This document shows positions 1 to 9,056 of a stretch of DNA of 64,000 bases, one piece after another. The notes beneath the pieces are model-generated. The model made no database searches. It was not told the DNA's origin and saw nothing but the letters and a program-made list of their open reading frames with translations. Source of the DNA: an uncultured Acidobacteriota bacterium (GTDB lineage: Bacteria > Acidobacteriota > Terriglobia > Bryobacterales > Bryobacteraceae); assembly GCA_902825945.1 (NCBI GenBank), contig CADECY010000002.1, positions 1 to 64,000 of the forward strand, given 5' to 3'. A program made the translations under genes and the position numbers. Numbering within the stretch: position 1 is the first letter of the stretch; each line of letters starts with the position of its first letter.

Positions 1-327
1 GAAGAACCGGTTGACCCGGTGGAGAGCGGCTGTCAAGTCGGTCACCTGCGAAGGCGCCGCGCGTAGCCTCGTCTCCACCAGCGCGAGGAAGCGTTCCACT
101 TCCTTTCGCGCTTGGAGCCGCGCTGAGTTGCCCTGGTAAGCATTGAGCGTGTCAGGCCCGCGGACGCGCAGCCGGACGAGAGCTTCGTCGCGCCGCCCGA
201 TCACGCCGAACACGGCCTCCCCGCCGCGCGCCATCACGGCTTGCACCAGCTCCCGCAATTCGTCCGGCTGGATCGTGGCGATCCCGTTCGGACCCGCTGA
301 TTGGCTCACGTCCTGAAGAACGGCCAC
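1..327 (-). CDS. VWA-like protein, 3' end cut by window edge
   Basis: The minus strand reads open for 109 codons from a GTG at 327 to the window edge, with an in-frame TGA 27 bases upstream of the GTG, so the N-terminus is close to here and the C-terminus lies outside. The first residues form a hydrophobic strand followed by DVSQS, which fits the metal-binding DxSxS (MIDAS) signature of von Willebrand A domains; a second strand-like stretch (EAVFGVIGR) follows at about residue 38. The frame has no stop for its whole length and hydrophobic residues are spaced as in a real protein. The family assignment is an inference from one motif; the function is unknown. It lies downstream of, and in the same direction as, the gene at 492-1412. 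Confidence 0.5.
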   Translation of the reverse strand, partial: MAVLQDVSQSAGPNGIATIQPDELRELVQAVMARGGEAVFGVIGRRDEALVRLRVRGPDTLNAYQGNSARLQARKEVERFLALVETRLRAAPSQVTDLTAALHRVNRFF

Positions 328-491
328 GCTCCGAATTCCGTGCTGCGCCGTTCAGCAGCCGCACGACGCTGAACTGGAGTTCAACGCGAGTCCGATCCGC
401 CGCACGAAGGGCCGGACGGCCCAGATCGAGCGCTCGCGTCAGCGCACTCTGTCTTGTCGGGCGTCCTCCCGCCGCTGCGGGAGGAACTCAC

Positions 492-1412
492 TTACGGCAG
501 CAATTGGCGCGCCGCGGTCGTTTTCCGTTCGAGGAACGCCATCCCCGCCATCGTGCCGAATTCCCGCGCTGCCTCGCAGCCCAAGGCGACAAAACGATGG
601 ACCGTCTCGGGGCCGGACTTGGCATGCCAACCCGGCAGCGCGTTCAGGCAGAGTCCGATCGAGCGCAGACCCACCGCTTCGGCGATCGCGTGGAAGTCGC
701 GCAGGTAGTCGCCGGTGTGGGCCACCTTGCGCAGTACGCCGGGCAGTGCGGAGCAGGCGCCATAAGCACTCGACACGTTCTGCCGGCTGAGTGACACGGC
801 GACCTCCATGGCCAGCGGCCACGCCGAACCCGCGGCCTGTGCCGTTTCCGCGATCGCATGCGGCAGCCGCTCGGCGTCCTTGCCTTCCTCCATCTTCGCC
901 GCGGGAAACGCGGAAACAAGCGCGTCGAGCAGGTCCAGCCGTTGGTGCGACACCGCGCCGTGAGCGATGCGGACGATTGCGCGAATCGCTTCCGCCGTCG
1001 TCATTGCATATGCGGCGATCGGGCGAAGAGTGCGCGGCTCGGCGGAAACGGTTTCGACTACCTGGCGCATTCCTGCTTCGTGCAAGTCGTACACCGCAGG
1101 GGCGAGCTCCGGCAGACCCTGGTAGAAGGCGTCGCGGGAAGCGGGTGCCAGCGCGCTGACCCATTCGGGAAATCCCTTCAGGAGAAACGCGATGCACTTG
1201 CGGTCCGGGTGAGCGGCCTGAACCGCCGCACGCAGGCAAGCCAAGCCCTCGGGCGGATCGCCGATCGAGTCGGGAATCGTGATCTGTTCGGTCTGCAGAA
1301 AGTCGATCAAACGCGCCGCCTCCTGGCGCAGCGCGGGCGACTCCAGCCGGTCGAATACACGATAGGCGGTCCCCAACTCTTCCTTGTGTGCCTGGAGAAT
1401 CGGATCGGTCAA
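492..1412 (-). CDS. Uncharacterised protein (about 306 aa)
   Basis: I do not recognise this protein. The frame is open far upstream, but recognisable protein-like sequence begins at LTDPILQAHKEELG, so I place the start at the TTG at 1412; no ATG is available there and no clear Shine-Dalgarno is visible, which makes the start uncertain. The sequence is mostly helical with repeated short amphipathic segments (for example RQEAARLIDFLQ and LLDALVSAF), somewhat like a HEAT-type helical repeat protein. No signal peptide or membrane span is seen. It may be co-transcribed with the truncated VWA-like gene 165 bases downstream and is divergent from the enolase-family gene at 1455. Confidence 0.55.
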   Translation of the reverse strand: MTDPILQAHKEELGTAYRVFDRLESPALRQEAARLIDFLQTEQITIPDSIGDPPEGLACLRAAVQAAHPDRKCIAFLLKGFPEWVSALAPASRDAFYQGLPELAPAVYDLHEAGMRQVVETVSAEPRTLRPIAAYAMTTAEAIRAIVRIAHGAVSHQRLDLLDALVSAFPAAKMEEGKDAERLPHAIAETAQAAGSAWPLAMEVAVSLSRQNVSSAYGACSALPGVLRKVAHTGDYLRDFHAIAEAVGLRSIGLCLNALPGWHAKSGPETVHRFVALGCEAAREFGTMAGMAFLERKTTAARQLLP

Positions 1413-1454
1413 ACCGACAGTGTAGCGCGTGTGCCATAATCGGCTCTCGAACCG

Positions 1455-2645
1455 ATGTCCGCACCCATGAATCGCCGGCAGTTTCTTCCGTTGCTCGCGG
1501 CGCCACTGGCCGCCGCGCCGGAGGACAAGATCCGTTCGGTTGAAGCGATTCCCGCTCGCGTGCCCTATCGAAGCACGTTCGTGATCGGCCGTGGACTCGT
1601 CGCCACGGCGGGCCAAGCCGGCCAGTACGTTTATGTCCGCGTCGAAACCGCCCAAGGCCGCGTGGGTTGGGGCGAAACGATCGCGTTGCCGGGCTGGAGC
1701 TACGAGACTGTCGATAGCATTTGCTCCACCGTTCGCAAGTACCTCGCACCTATCGTCACCGGACGCTCGCCACTCGAACAGGCCTGGTTCGCCAAACAGT
1801 TCGACGAGGTGCTCACGCCCGCTATCAGCCAGGGCTTCCCGTTCGCCAAGAGCGCGGTCGCCATCGCGACACTCGATCTCGCCGGCCAGATCACGGGACA
1901 GCCCCTGCATCGCCTGCTCGGCGGAAAGATTCGCAATACCGTGGAGCTCTCCTTTGCGCTCTCGATCGACGCGCCCGAGGCGATGGCGGAAGCGGCGAAG
2001 TTCCACGATACGGTGAAGTGCTTCAAACTGAAGGTGTCGGGTGATCCGGAACTCGATGCCAGGCGCGTGCGCGCGGTGGTGGCCGCGAGACCGGACACGC
2101 AGATCTGGCTCGACGCCAATCAAAGCTACCGTCCGCTTCGGCTCGAAGCCTTCCTCGAAGCGATCAAGGGAATTCCGCAAGTGCGATGTCTCGAGCAGCC
2201 GGTGCCGAGTGTCGACTGGCTCGGAATGAAGCGTGCACGTTCGAAAACATCAATGCCGATTGCCGTCGACGAAGGCTGCTTCTCCTCCTATGACGTAGCG
2301 CGGCTGGCGCGCATGGAAGCCTGCGATCTCGTGGTGCTGAAGGTGGCCAAGAGCGCGGGCCCGTTCGGATGTCAGAAGAGCGCGGCGGTTGCCGAAGCCA
2401 ACGGCCTCGGGCTCCTCGGCAGCGGACTCACCGAGGGCGGCATCGGGCTCGCCGCTTCCGTTCATCTCTATTCGACGATGGACCTGCTGCTGCCGCCCGA
2501 GCTGAATGGTCCCAAGTTCCTCACGAGCCTCTGGGTGGAAGGGCTCGACGTCAAGACGAACATCGTCACCGTCCCAGACGCACCGGGACTCGGAATCCGG
2601 GTGGACGAGAAGGCGATTCGCGCACACCGCATCGAGGGTGTATGA
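1455..2645 (+). CDS. Exported mandelate racemase/muconate lactonizing enzyme family protein
   Basis: Enolase-superfamily protein of 396 residues. The muconate-lactonizing subgroup signature is complete: KLK at 191-193 (catalytic KxK), metal ligands D220 (WLDAN), E247 (LEQP) and D272 (VDEG), and the second catalytic lysine at K296 (VLKVAK). These enzymes abstract a proton alpha to a carboxylate; the substrate (dipeptide, lactone or sugar acid) cannot be told from motifs alone. The N-terminus has NRRQFLPLL followed by an alanine-rich stretch, a Tat/Sec-like leader, so the enzyme may act in the periplasm. Starts at 1455 and 1467 are both possible. The stop codon overlaps the ATG of the next small gene, implying translational coupling. 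Confidence 0.85.
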   Translation: MSAPMNRRQFLPLLAAPLAAAPEDKIRSVEAIPARVPYRSTFVIGRGLVATAGQAGQYVYVRVETAQGRVGWGETIALPGWSYETVDSICSTVRKYLAPIVTGRSPLEQAWFAKQFDEVLTPAISQGFPFAKSAVAIATLDLAGQITGQPLHRLLGGKIRNTVELSFALSIDAPEAMAEAAKFHDTVKCFKLKVSGDPELDARRVRAVVAARPDTQIWLDANQSYRPLRLEAFLEAIKGIPQVRCLEQPVPSVDWLGMKRARSKTSMPIAVDEGCFSSYDVARLARMEACDLVVLKVAKSAGPFGCQKSAAVAEANGLGLLGSGLTEGGIGLAASVHLYSTMDLLLPPELNGPKFLTSLWVEGLDVKTNIVTVPDAPGLGIRVDEKAIRAHRIEGV

Positions 2646-2911
2646 ACGAGTGGAATTTCGAGCAGCTTCCGCGGGATCAGCCAGGCGACGATTCGACGGT
2701 GAACCTGCGCGCTTATCTCGATCGCATGCCCGGCGAGAAGATGCGCCAGTATCGCCCGGATTGGGCCGATCAGCAGGTCATCGATTGGTGCGGCGACTTT
2801 CGTGAGGACGGAGCGCTCTTTCTGGTCTGCTCGGAACGCGACATCGAAGTCGCGGAGTTCCGCAAGGAGCTCGAAGAGTGCATCGCGTATCGCCGCCGGC
2901 ACCCGGATTGA
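2642..2911 (+). CDS. Small uncharacterised protein with WCGDFR motif (89 aa)
   Basis: The ATG at 2642 overlaps the stop of the enolase-family gene in an ATGA junction, which decides the start although the frame is open further upstream. The protein is hydrophilic and acidic with one Trp-Cys motif (IDWCGDFRED) and no signal peptide or membrane span. I do not recognise the family. A second, incomplete copy of its central part (QYRPDW through IDWCGDFR) is found at 4002-4100, so the gene has been duplicated locally. Coupling to the upstream gene suggests linked expression, but a functional connection is not shown by sequence. Confidence 0.7.
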   Translation: MNEWNFEQLPRDQPGDDSTVNLRAYLDRMPGEKMRQYRPDWADQQVIDWCGDFREDGALFLVCSERDIEVAEFRKELEECIAYRRRHPD

Positions 2912-3022
2912 CTCACGCGCCGCGAGATTCCCGCGCCGGGGTCAGCTACTCCATTGAGACTTGATCGCCCGCGCCCGGTTGTGGGACTCGCAAACGGGCA
3001 CACGCCCGGGCCATCCGTCAGC

Positions 3023-3526
3023 TCAGCAGTGCTTCAGCGCGAGAAGCGTGTGGACACAGTGCGGAGCATCTCGGAGAGAGACGACCACTTCGGACGAATC
3101 TTCGACGGGGACCGGTTCCAGACGCGGCGAAGCAGGGAAGCCCTCGATCGGTTTCTCAGACCAGATCAGGTACAAGCGCTCGATGCCGGGGGCTCCATCG
3201 AATCCCAGCCAGCCCGTCCGCGCCTGCCACCTCATGCCGTGGTGGGGGCTGGAAGGCGGTAACATGACCCACGACTGCTCGCCCTTACCGGCGCGAGACG
3301 AGGGATGAAGCAGGTAGACGTATTCAGCAGGCGCATCGACGATGAGCCGAAACTCCCAATTGGCGGGTAGTTCCGCGTCTTGTGTGACCGTGAACGGCTC
3401 GCCAACCGCTTTTCCTTCGACGATGCGGCGAGCTTCGATCTCGTAGGTGGCAGGTCTCGGGGCGGCGATGCGGGCGAGCGGGCGCGGCATCGAAAAGTCT
3501 GAAGCGTAAGCGGTTCTGGTTCTCAT
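3023..3526 (-). CDS. DUF4384-like protein (about 167 aa)
   Basis: The start at 3526 is chosen because GGAAAGGA lies just upstream of the ATG; a longer frame to 3658 exists without a ribosome site. The central part runs EPFTVTQDAELPANWEF, then a strand-rich section with YVYLLHPS, SWVMLPP and IERLYLIWSEKP. This pattern (response of a cell-surface-type beta domain ending in G-x-E-R-L-Y-L-I-W-S) resembles DUF4384 domains, which in Acidobacteriota often follow caspase-like or kinase domains. Here the domain stands alone, and a decayed segment in the same orientation lies directly upstream, so it could be the surviving tail of a larger gene. Function unknown. Confidence 0.55.
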   Translation of the reverse strand: MRTRTAYASDFSMPRPLARIAAPRPATYEIEARRIVEGKAVGEPFTVTQDAELPANWEFRLIVDAPAEYVYLLHPSSRAGKGEQSWVMLPPSSPHHGMRWQARTGWLGFDGAPGIERLYLIWSEKPIEGFPASPRLEPVPVEDSSEVVVSLRDAPHCVHTLLALKHC

Positions 3527-3642
3527 GGTACGTCCTTTCCGCTGATGTAAGCGACAAAACTCTCGCGAAGGGGCCACCACGATCTTCGACTTGCCGCCGC
3601 CGGTCCAGGGAGACTCCAGCACCGGCTCGTTCGCGTAGCGCT

Positions 3643-3851
3643 TCATCGCGATCCGCAAGCCTCAGATTCACGAGGGGTCACCGAAACCGCGCCGTCTTCG
3701 GGCGACTCCACCAGTGCCGCGACATCCTCGTACAATCCTGCGCAGCGGCGATCGGCACGACGTAGCGCCGGCGTGCGGGAATCAAGCTTCCGGAGGTGCC
3801 CGGTTCGTTCGCGCCGTTCAACAGGAACGGGGTAGTGATCACGACCGTGTG
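3643..3851 (-). pseudogene. Decayed gene remnant
   Basis: On the minus strand two adjacent frames carry protein-like text that would join with a one-base shift near 3735: a stretch reading HTVVITTPFLLNGANEP and then RRRYVVPIAAAQD in one frame, followed in the neighbouring frame by LYEDVAALVESPEDGAVSVTP ending at a stop at 3643. Neither part has a start codon with a ribosome site. It lies directly upstream of the DUF4384-like gene in the same orientation. I infer a broken gene, but the parent family is not recognised. Confidence 0.3.
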
Positions 3852-4001
3852 CTCTGCCCGTGGCTGGGAGCGCGCATGCCGGGTGTCGAGTCAGCGAGAT
3901 AAGCCATCCACGGATCGCCTGCCAGCAAGCGGAACGGCCGGCGCGACGTGTCCGGCGGCCAGAGCCGCAGAGCCCGCCGTCGACCGGGTTCCGGAAGGAA
4001 G

Positions 4002-4100
4002 ATGGGGCAGTATCGTCCGGATTGGACCGGTCAGCGGTTGATCGATTGGTGCGGCGACTTTCGCGGTTTGACTTCGCCGGCCGCGATTCAGTACACATAG
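4002..4100 (+). pseudogene. Partial duplicate of the 89-aa WCGDFR gene
   Basis: The plus strand reads MGQYRPDW, then GQRLIDWCGDFR and stops at a TAG at 4098-4100. The middle of the intact gene at 2642-2911 reads MRQYRPDW and QQVIDWCGDFR, and the DNA is almost the same over about 60 bases. The copy lacks the N-terminal half and diverges after GDFR. It sits immediately before the start of the TonB receptor gene. Confidence 0.6.
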
Positions 4101-4104
4101 TCGG

Positions 4105-7100
4105 GTGAATCGTCTCCTGATCGCTTCGTTGTTGAGCGTAGGCGCCATGCTAGCCCAGTCCGTCACCGGAATCATCTCCGGCAGCGTGCTCGACGCATCC
4201 GGTTTACCCATTGGCAAGGCCGACGTGACGCTGATCCAGCCCTCCACCGGATTCGAGCGCCGCACCACGTCCGCCGAGAACGGAAGCTTCGTCTTTCCGG
4301 GCATCGATCCCGGACAGTACAACATCACCGTCAGGCGCGACGGATTCAAGCAAGCCGAGCGCCGCAACCTCAACCTTACGGCGTCGGAGCGCCTGGCGGT
4401 TGGCGACATCCACCTCCAGGTGGGCAACACCACTGAAAGCATCACCGTGACCGCTGAGGGGGCCACCGTGCAAACCGCGAGCTCCGAACGCGCGGGTGTG
4501 GTCACGAGCACGCAGGTACAGAACATTCTGATCCGCGGGCGCAACGTGACATCGCTATTACAACTTCTGCCCGGCGTCGTCGATACGGCGGACCGCGACG
4601 CGATCGATCGAGGCTTCACCGTCAATGTCCAAGGCGGACGCAGCAATACGAACAACCTGACACTCGACGGCATGACGATGATCGACGTGGGCAACAATCT
4701 CGGCGGTACGGTGAGCGTCGGCATGGACGCGGTGGCGGAAGTAAAAGTGCTGCTCACCAACTATCAGGCCGAATATGGGCGAATGTCGGGCGCGAACGTG
4801 CAGCTCATCACCAAGAGCGGAACCCGCGACTTCCACGGCATGTTCAGCTACTTCAAACGGCACGAGCAGTTCAATGCCAATGGCTTCTTCAGCAATCTCA
4901 CCGGACTGTCGAAGCCGCGGTCGCGCCTGAACACCTACAGCTACAACGTGGGCGGACCGGTGACGATTCCGAAGCTGTTCAACAGGAATCGCGAGAAGCT
5001 GTTCTTTTTCTGGTCGCAGGAGTTCTGGCCGCGATCAGCGGGATTGCCGATCGGCCAGCTCACCACGCCCACCGAACTCGAACGCCGGGGCGACTTCTCG
5101 CAAACGGTCGAGTTGAACGGCGCGCCGATTCGCGTCTCGGATCCGCTCAATGCGCAACCGCTTCCGGGCAACGTGATGCCCGCCAGCCGCATCGATCCGA
5201 GCGGCCGCGCGCTGCTCAATTTCTTCCCCGCGCCGAACTTCTTCGACACGCGCATTTCGGCGCGCCGCTACAACTACGTCTTCCAGGCGAATGTCGACAC
5301 GCCCCAGCGCCTCGAAACGCTGCGTACCGACTATCAGCTCCACTCGAAGAGCCAAGTTTCGTTCAGCATCTCGCGCCACAAAGACGAACAGACCGGCGCG
5401 TTCGGAATCCCCACCGGCGGCGCCAATTGGGAACAGATGAGCAAGACCTTCTGGACGCAGGGCACCGTACTCTCGGCGCGCAACCAGTGGATCATCTCGC
5501 CCACGCTCGTCAACGAGTTCACCTTTGGATATTCGCGCCGTCCCGAGGGCGAACGCATCCCCGCCGATCAGTTGAAGCGCAATCAGCGCGACACACTCGG
5601 CTACGCGTCGCCTCCTCTCTATCCCGCCGCTAATCCGCTGAACCTCGTTCCCAACGCGAGCTTCGGAGGCGTGAGCCAGCCGATCAACCTGAACATGGAC
5701 GGGCGCACGCCGCTCGATCAGACGCAGTATGCCTACAACATCACGAACAACATCACGCGCAACTTCGCGTCGCATCTGTTCAAGGCGGGTTTCTTCTACA
5801 ACCACAACCTCCGTCAGGCCCAACTCCCATCCGCGTTCAATGGAACGCTCAACTTCGGACGCAATGCGAACAATCCACTCGACACCGGATACGCATTCTC
5901 GAACGCGATGTTCGGCGTGTTCGCGAACTACCAGGAAGCGACGTCGCGGCCCGATATCAGCATCTTCATCAAGTCAGTCGAATGGTTCGTGCAGGACACC
6001 TGGAAGCTGCACCGCCGGTTCACGCTCGAACTCGGCATGCGCTTTGCCAATGTGATTCCGCAGTACGAAGAGCAGGGGCGAGTCTCGGGCTTCGTACTCG
6101 ACCGGTTCGACCGCTCGAAGATGGTCCAACTGATCCGGCCCGCGCTTGTCGATGGACGCCGCGTGGGCGTCCATCCGGTGACCGGCCAGACCTACCCGCA
6201 GGCGCTCATCGGCGCCATCGCGCCGAACACCGGCAACCTCACCAACGGACTCGTCACCGGAACCGGCGGCGACTACCCGCGCGGACTCACCAAAAACCCC
6301 GGACTTCAACTCGCTCCCCGCATCGGTTTCGCCTGGGATCCGTTCGGAAACGCGAAGACCGCGATCCGGGGCGGCTTCGGCATGTTCACCAACCTCGGCG
6401 ACTTCCAGCTTCTGCGTCTGCTCGGCGGACAGCCGCCACTCGTGAGCACGCCGCAGATCAACTTCAGCACGATCCGGGAACTGGCCAGTTCGCCCGGGTT
6501 CGTCTTCCCGCAGGACATCATCGGCGTCGATGGCCGGTCGCTGGTTCCGAACGTGATGAACGGGAGTCTCGCGGTACAGCACAACATCGGCTGGGGCACC
6601 GTCGTGGACATCGGCTATGTCGGCTCGCTCGGAAGGCATCTGCTCTGGCAGCGGAACCTGAGCCCGATCCCGCTCGGTGCGAATTTCCTCGCGCGCAACG
6701 CCGATCCGACGAATACGCGCGTTCCGCTCACCGCGCCGTTCCTGCGCGACATCGTGGGCTACAACGACGTCCTACAGCGGGAGTGGGCCGCGTCTTCGAA
6801 CTACCATTCGATGCAGCTTACCGCGAACCGCCGCTTTGCGCGCGGGCTCGAATTCGGCGGATCGTGGACCTGGTCGAAATCGATGGACTACAACAGCGGC
6901 GACCTGAATACCGTGAGTCCTCTGGTGCCGGTGCGGATCTGGAACTACGGGCTCTCCGATTTCGATCGCACGCACGTGGTCAAGATCAACTATCTGTATG
7001 ACCTGCCCACGTGGAAACGCAACGATCCCATCACCAGGCAGGTGATCAACGGATGGCAGCTCTCGGGAATCACGAGCTTCGTCAGCGGAGCGCCTACTTC

Positions 7101-7524
7101 AGCGGCCCTGGGCTTTGTGAACCCGATCGACATCACCGGATCGCCCACGCAGGGCGCGCGTGTGGACGTGGTGGCGAATCCGCTGATCCCGAAAGCCGAG
7201 CGGACCTTCAGCCGTAACTTCAACGCCGACGCGTTTCGTCCGCCGGCAGTGGGCACCGTGGGCAATTCCGCACGATACGTAATGCGCGGACCCGGCAACA
7301 ACAACTGGGACATCGCTATCTTCAAGAACTTCGCGGTGCGCGAGCCGATGAAGCTGCAGTTGCGCTGGGAGCTCTACAACGCCTTCAACCATACCCAGTT
7401 CAGCGCCTTCGACACCGCAGCGCGGTTCGACGGGACCGGGCGTCAGGTGAACGGAAGGTTCGGAGAATTCACCGCGGCGCGCCTGCCGCGGCAGATGCAG
7501 TTCGCGCTACGATTTTTCTTCTGA
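4105..7524 (+). CDS. Oar-like TonB-dependent receptor with carboxypeptidase-regulatory domain
   Basis: Outer-membrane protein of 1139 residues starting at a GTG (4105). A signal peptide (residues 1-18, ending MLAQ) is followed by a carboxypeptidase-regulatory-like domain (about 20-110; ISGSVLDASG, FVFPGIDPGQY), a plug region (about 115-240; the Ser/Asn-rich GGRSNTNNLTLDG motif) and a long beta-barrel that ends in aromatic residues (LRFFF), as outer-membrane barrels do. This architecture is typical of the very expanded acidobacterial Oar/TonB family, generally assumed to take up oligosaccharides or peptides. The stop overlaps the start of the sulfatase gene by one base, so the two form an operon, suggesting that the imported ligand is sulfated. 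The ligand itself cannot be read from sequence. Confidence 0.92.
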   Translation: MNRLLIASLLSVGAMLAQSVTGIISGSVLDASGLPIGKADVTLIQPSTGFERRTTSAENGSFVFPGIDPGQYNITVRRDGFKQAERRNLNLTASERLAVGDIHLQVGNTTESITVTAEGATVQTASSERAGVVTSTQVQNILIRGRNVTSLLQLLPGVVDTADRDAIDRGFTVNVQGGRSNTNNLTLDGMTMIDVGNNLGGTVSVGMDAVAEVKVLLTNYQAEYGRMSGANVQLITKSGTRDFHGMFSYFKRHEQFNANGFFSNLTGLSKPRSRLNTYSYNVGGPVTIPKLFNRNREKLFFFWSQEFWPRSAGLPIGQLTTPTELERRGDFSQTVELNGAPIRVSDPLNAQPLPGNVMPASRIDPSGRALLNFFPAPNFFDTRISARRYNYVFQANVDTPQRLETLRTDYQLHSKSQVSFSISRHKDEQTGAFGIPTGGANWEQMSKTFWTQGTVLSARNQWIISPTLVNEFTFGYSRRPEGERIPADQLKRNQRDTLGYASPPLYPAANPLNLVPNASFGGVSQPINLNMDGRTPLDQTQYAYNITNNITRNFASHLFKAGFFYNHNLRQAQLPSAFNGTLNFGRNANNPLDTGYAFSNAMFGVFANYQEATSRPDISIFIKSVEWFVQDTWKLHRRFTLELGMRFANVIPQYEEQGRVSGFVLDRFDRSKMVQLIRPALVDGRRVGVHPVTGQTYPQALIGAIAPNTGNLTNGLVTGTGGDYPRGLTKNPGLQLAPRIGFAWDPFGNAKTAIRGGFGMFTNLGDFQLLRLLGGQPPLVSTPQINFSTIRELASSPGFVFPQDIIGVDGRSLVPNVMNGSLAVQHNIGWGTVVDIGYVGSLGRHLLWQRNLSPIPLGANFLARNADPTNTRVPLTAPFLRDIVGYNDVLQREWAASSNYHSMQLTANRRFARGLEFGGSWTWSKSMDYNSGDLNTVSPLVPVRIWNYGLSDFDRTHVVKINYLYDLPTWKRNDPITRQVINGWQLSGITSFVSGAPTSAALGFVNPIDITGSPTQGARVDVVANPLIPKAERTFSRNFNADAFRPPAVGTVGNSARYVMRGPGNNNWDIAIFKNFAVREPMKLQLRWELYNAFNHTQFSAFDTAARFDGTGRQVNGRFGEFTAARLPRQMQFALRFFF

Positions 7525-9020
7525 TGCAGCGCCGTACGTTCGTCTCTTCCCTGCTCGCCGCCGGAGCCGCGTCCGCACCCGCGCAGACGCGGCGCGAACA
7601 CCCGAATCTGTTGATGATCATGGCAGACCAGTGGCGTGGCGACTGCCTCGGCTGCGACGGACACCCGGTGGTGAAGACGCCGAATCTCGACCGGCTCGCA
7701 CGCGAGGGCGCCCGCTTCACGCATGCCTACTCCTCGACTCCGACGTGCACGCCGGCCCGCGCTGGTCTGCTCACCGGACTGAGCCCGTGGAATCACGGCA
7801 TGCTCGGCTATGGCCGGGTGTCGCGCCAATATCCGCTGACGAAACCCCAAGCCCTACGCGATGCCGGATACTACACGCTCTCGATCGGCAAGAACCACTT
7901 CACGCCGCAACGCAACCTGCACGGCTATCACCGCGTGATTCTCGATGAATCGGGCCGCGCGGAATCGCCCGATTTCCTCAGCGACTATCGAGCCTGGTTC
8001 CACTCGCAGGCCCCTTCGTTGAATCCGGATGAGACGGGAATCGGCTGGAACGACTATCGCGCCAAGCCGTATGTGTTGCCCGAACACCTGCATCCGACCG
8101 TATGGACCGCCGATGTCGCGACGAACTTCCTGAAGACGTACAAACGGCCTGAGCCGTTCTACCTGAAGGTGTCGTTCGCGCGCCCGCACAGTCCCTACGA
8201 TCCGCCACCGCGATTCCACCGCGTGTACGAAGAGGCTGCGATTCCCAAAGCCGCGGTGGGCAAGTGGGCCGAGCGCAATCGTGAGCGCAACAACAAGAGC
8301 TTCGAAGCGTGGCGCGGCGATCTCGGTGAAGCACAGGCGCGCGGTTCACGCGCCGGCTACTACGGCGCGGTCTCCCACATCGACGAACAGATCGGCCGCA
8401 TCCTCGACATGCTCGAAAGACAGGGCCAGCTCGAGCGAACGTTGATCCTGTTCTTCTCCGACCATGGCGACATGACCGGCGATCATCATCTCTGGCGCAA
8501 GAGCTACGCCTACGAACCTTCGGCCCGCGTCCCAATGCTGATGCGCTGGCCGGAAGGGCTGATTTCGGCGCGGCGCGGGCAGGTGCGCGAAGAGCCGGTC
8601 GAGCTTCGTGATATCCTGCCGACCCTACTCGACGCCGCTGGCGGTTCCACTCAGCGGCCGCTCGACGGCCAGAGCCTGCTGCGCTGCGTGGCGAAGAACG
8701 GAAGCGGCTGGCGCGAGTCGATCGATCTCGAGCACGATGTCTGCTACGACAGGTCGAACCACTGGAGTGCGCTCACCGACGGCCGCTGGAAGTATATCTT
8801 CCACGCGCGCGACGGCGAGGAGCAGTTGTTCGATCTCCGCAAGGACCCGGCCGAACTGCACGACTTGGCGGGCGACACTGCGTTCGAGTCCGGCCTGCGG
8901 CAATGGCGCTCGCGCATGATCGAGCAGATGAACGTGCGCGGCGATGCGTGGGTGAAAGGCGGAAAGCTCGCGCTGCGGCCGGAGTCGATTCTCTACTCGC
9001 CGAACTATCGGAGAGGATAG
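7524..9020 (+). CDS. Secreted formylglycine-dependent sulfatase
   Basis: Sulfatase of 498 residues. Residues 71-79 contain CTPAR with C75 at the position converted to formylglycine; the metal-binding strand is NLLMIMADQ (D35) and the second metal site is FFSDHGDMTGDHH. The size and the DMTGDHHLWRKSY segment are closest to arylsulfatase/choline-sulfatase types, but the substrate is not determinable. The N-terminus QRRTFVSSLLAAGAA is a Tat- or Sec-type leader, so it acts in the periplasm or outside. The ATG overlaps the stop of the upstream TonB receptor (TGATG), supporting a joint role in using sulfated polymers. No sulfatase-maturing enzyme is in the window. Confidence 0.9.
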   Translation: MQRRTFVSSLLAAGAASAPAQTRREHPNLLMIMADQWRGDCLGCDGHPVVKTPNLDRLAREGARFTHAYSSTPTCTPARAGLLTGLSPWNHGMLGYGRVSRQYPLTKPQALRDAGYYTLSIGKNHFTPQRNLHGYHRVILDESGRAESPDFLSDYRAWFHSQAPSLNPDETGIGWNDYRAKPYVLPEHLHPTVWTADVATNFLKTYKRPEPFYLKVSFARPHSPYDPPPRFHRVYEEAAIPKAAVGKWAERNRERNNKSFEAWRGDLGEAQARGSRAGYYGAVSHIDEQIGRILDMLERQGQLERTLILFFSDHGDMTGDHHLWRKSYAYEPSARVPMLMRWPEGLISARRGQVREEPVELRDILPTLLDAAGGSTQRPLDGQSLLRCVAKNGSGWRESIDLEHDVCYDRSNHWSALTDGRWKYIFHARDGEEQLFDLRKDPAELHDLAGDTAFESGLRQWRSRMIEQMNVRGDAWVKGGKLALRPESILYSPNYRRG

Positions 9021-9033
9021 CTGGGGCAGCCAT

Positions 9034-9050
9034 GGTGCGAACTTCGCACC
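9034..9050. terminator. Possible bidirectional terminator hairpin
   Basis: A perfect 7-base stem (GGTGCGA / TCGCACC) with a 3-base loop lies between the convergent sulfatase and L-2-hydroxyglutarate oxidase genes. There is no T-tract on either side, so it is at best a weak or Rho-assisted terminator. Confidence 0.3.
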
Positions 9051-9056
9051 CGATGA

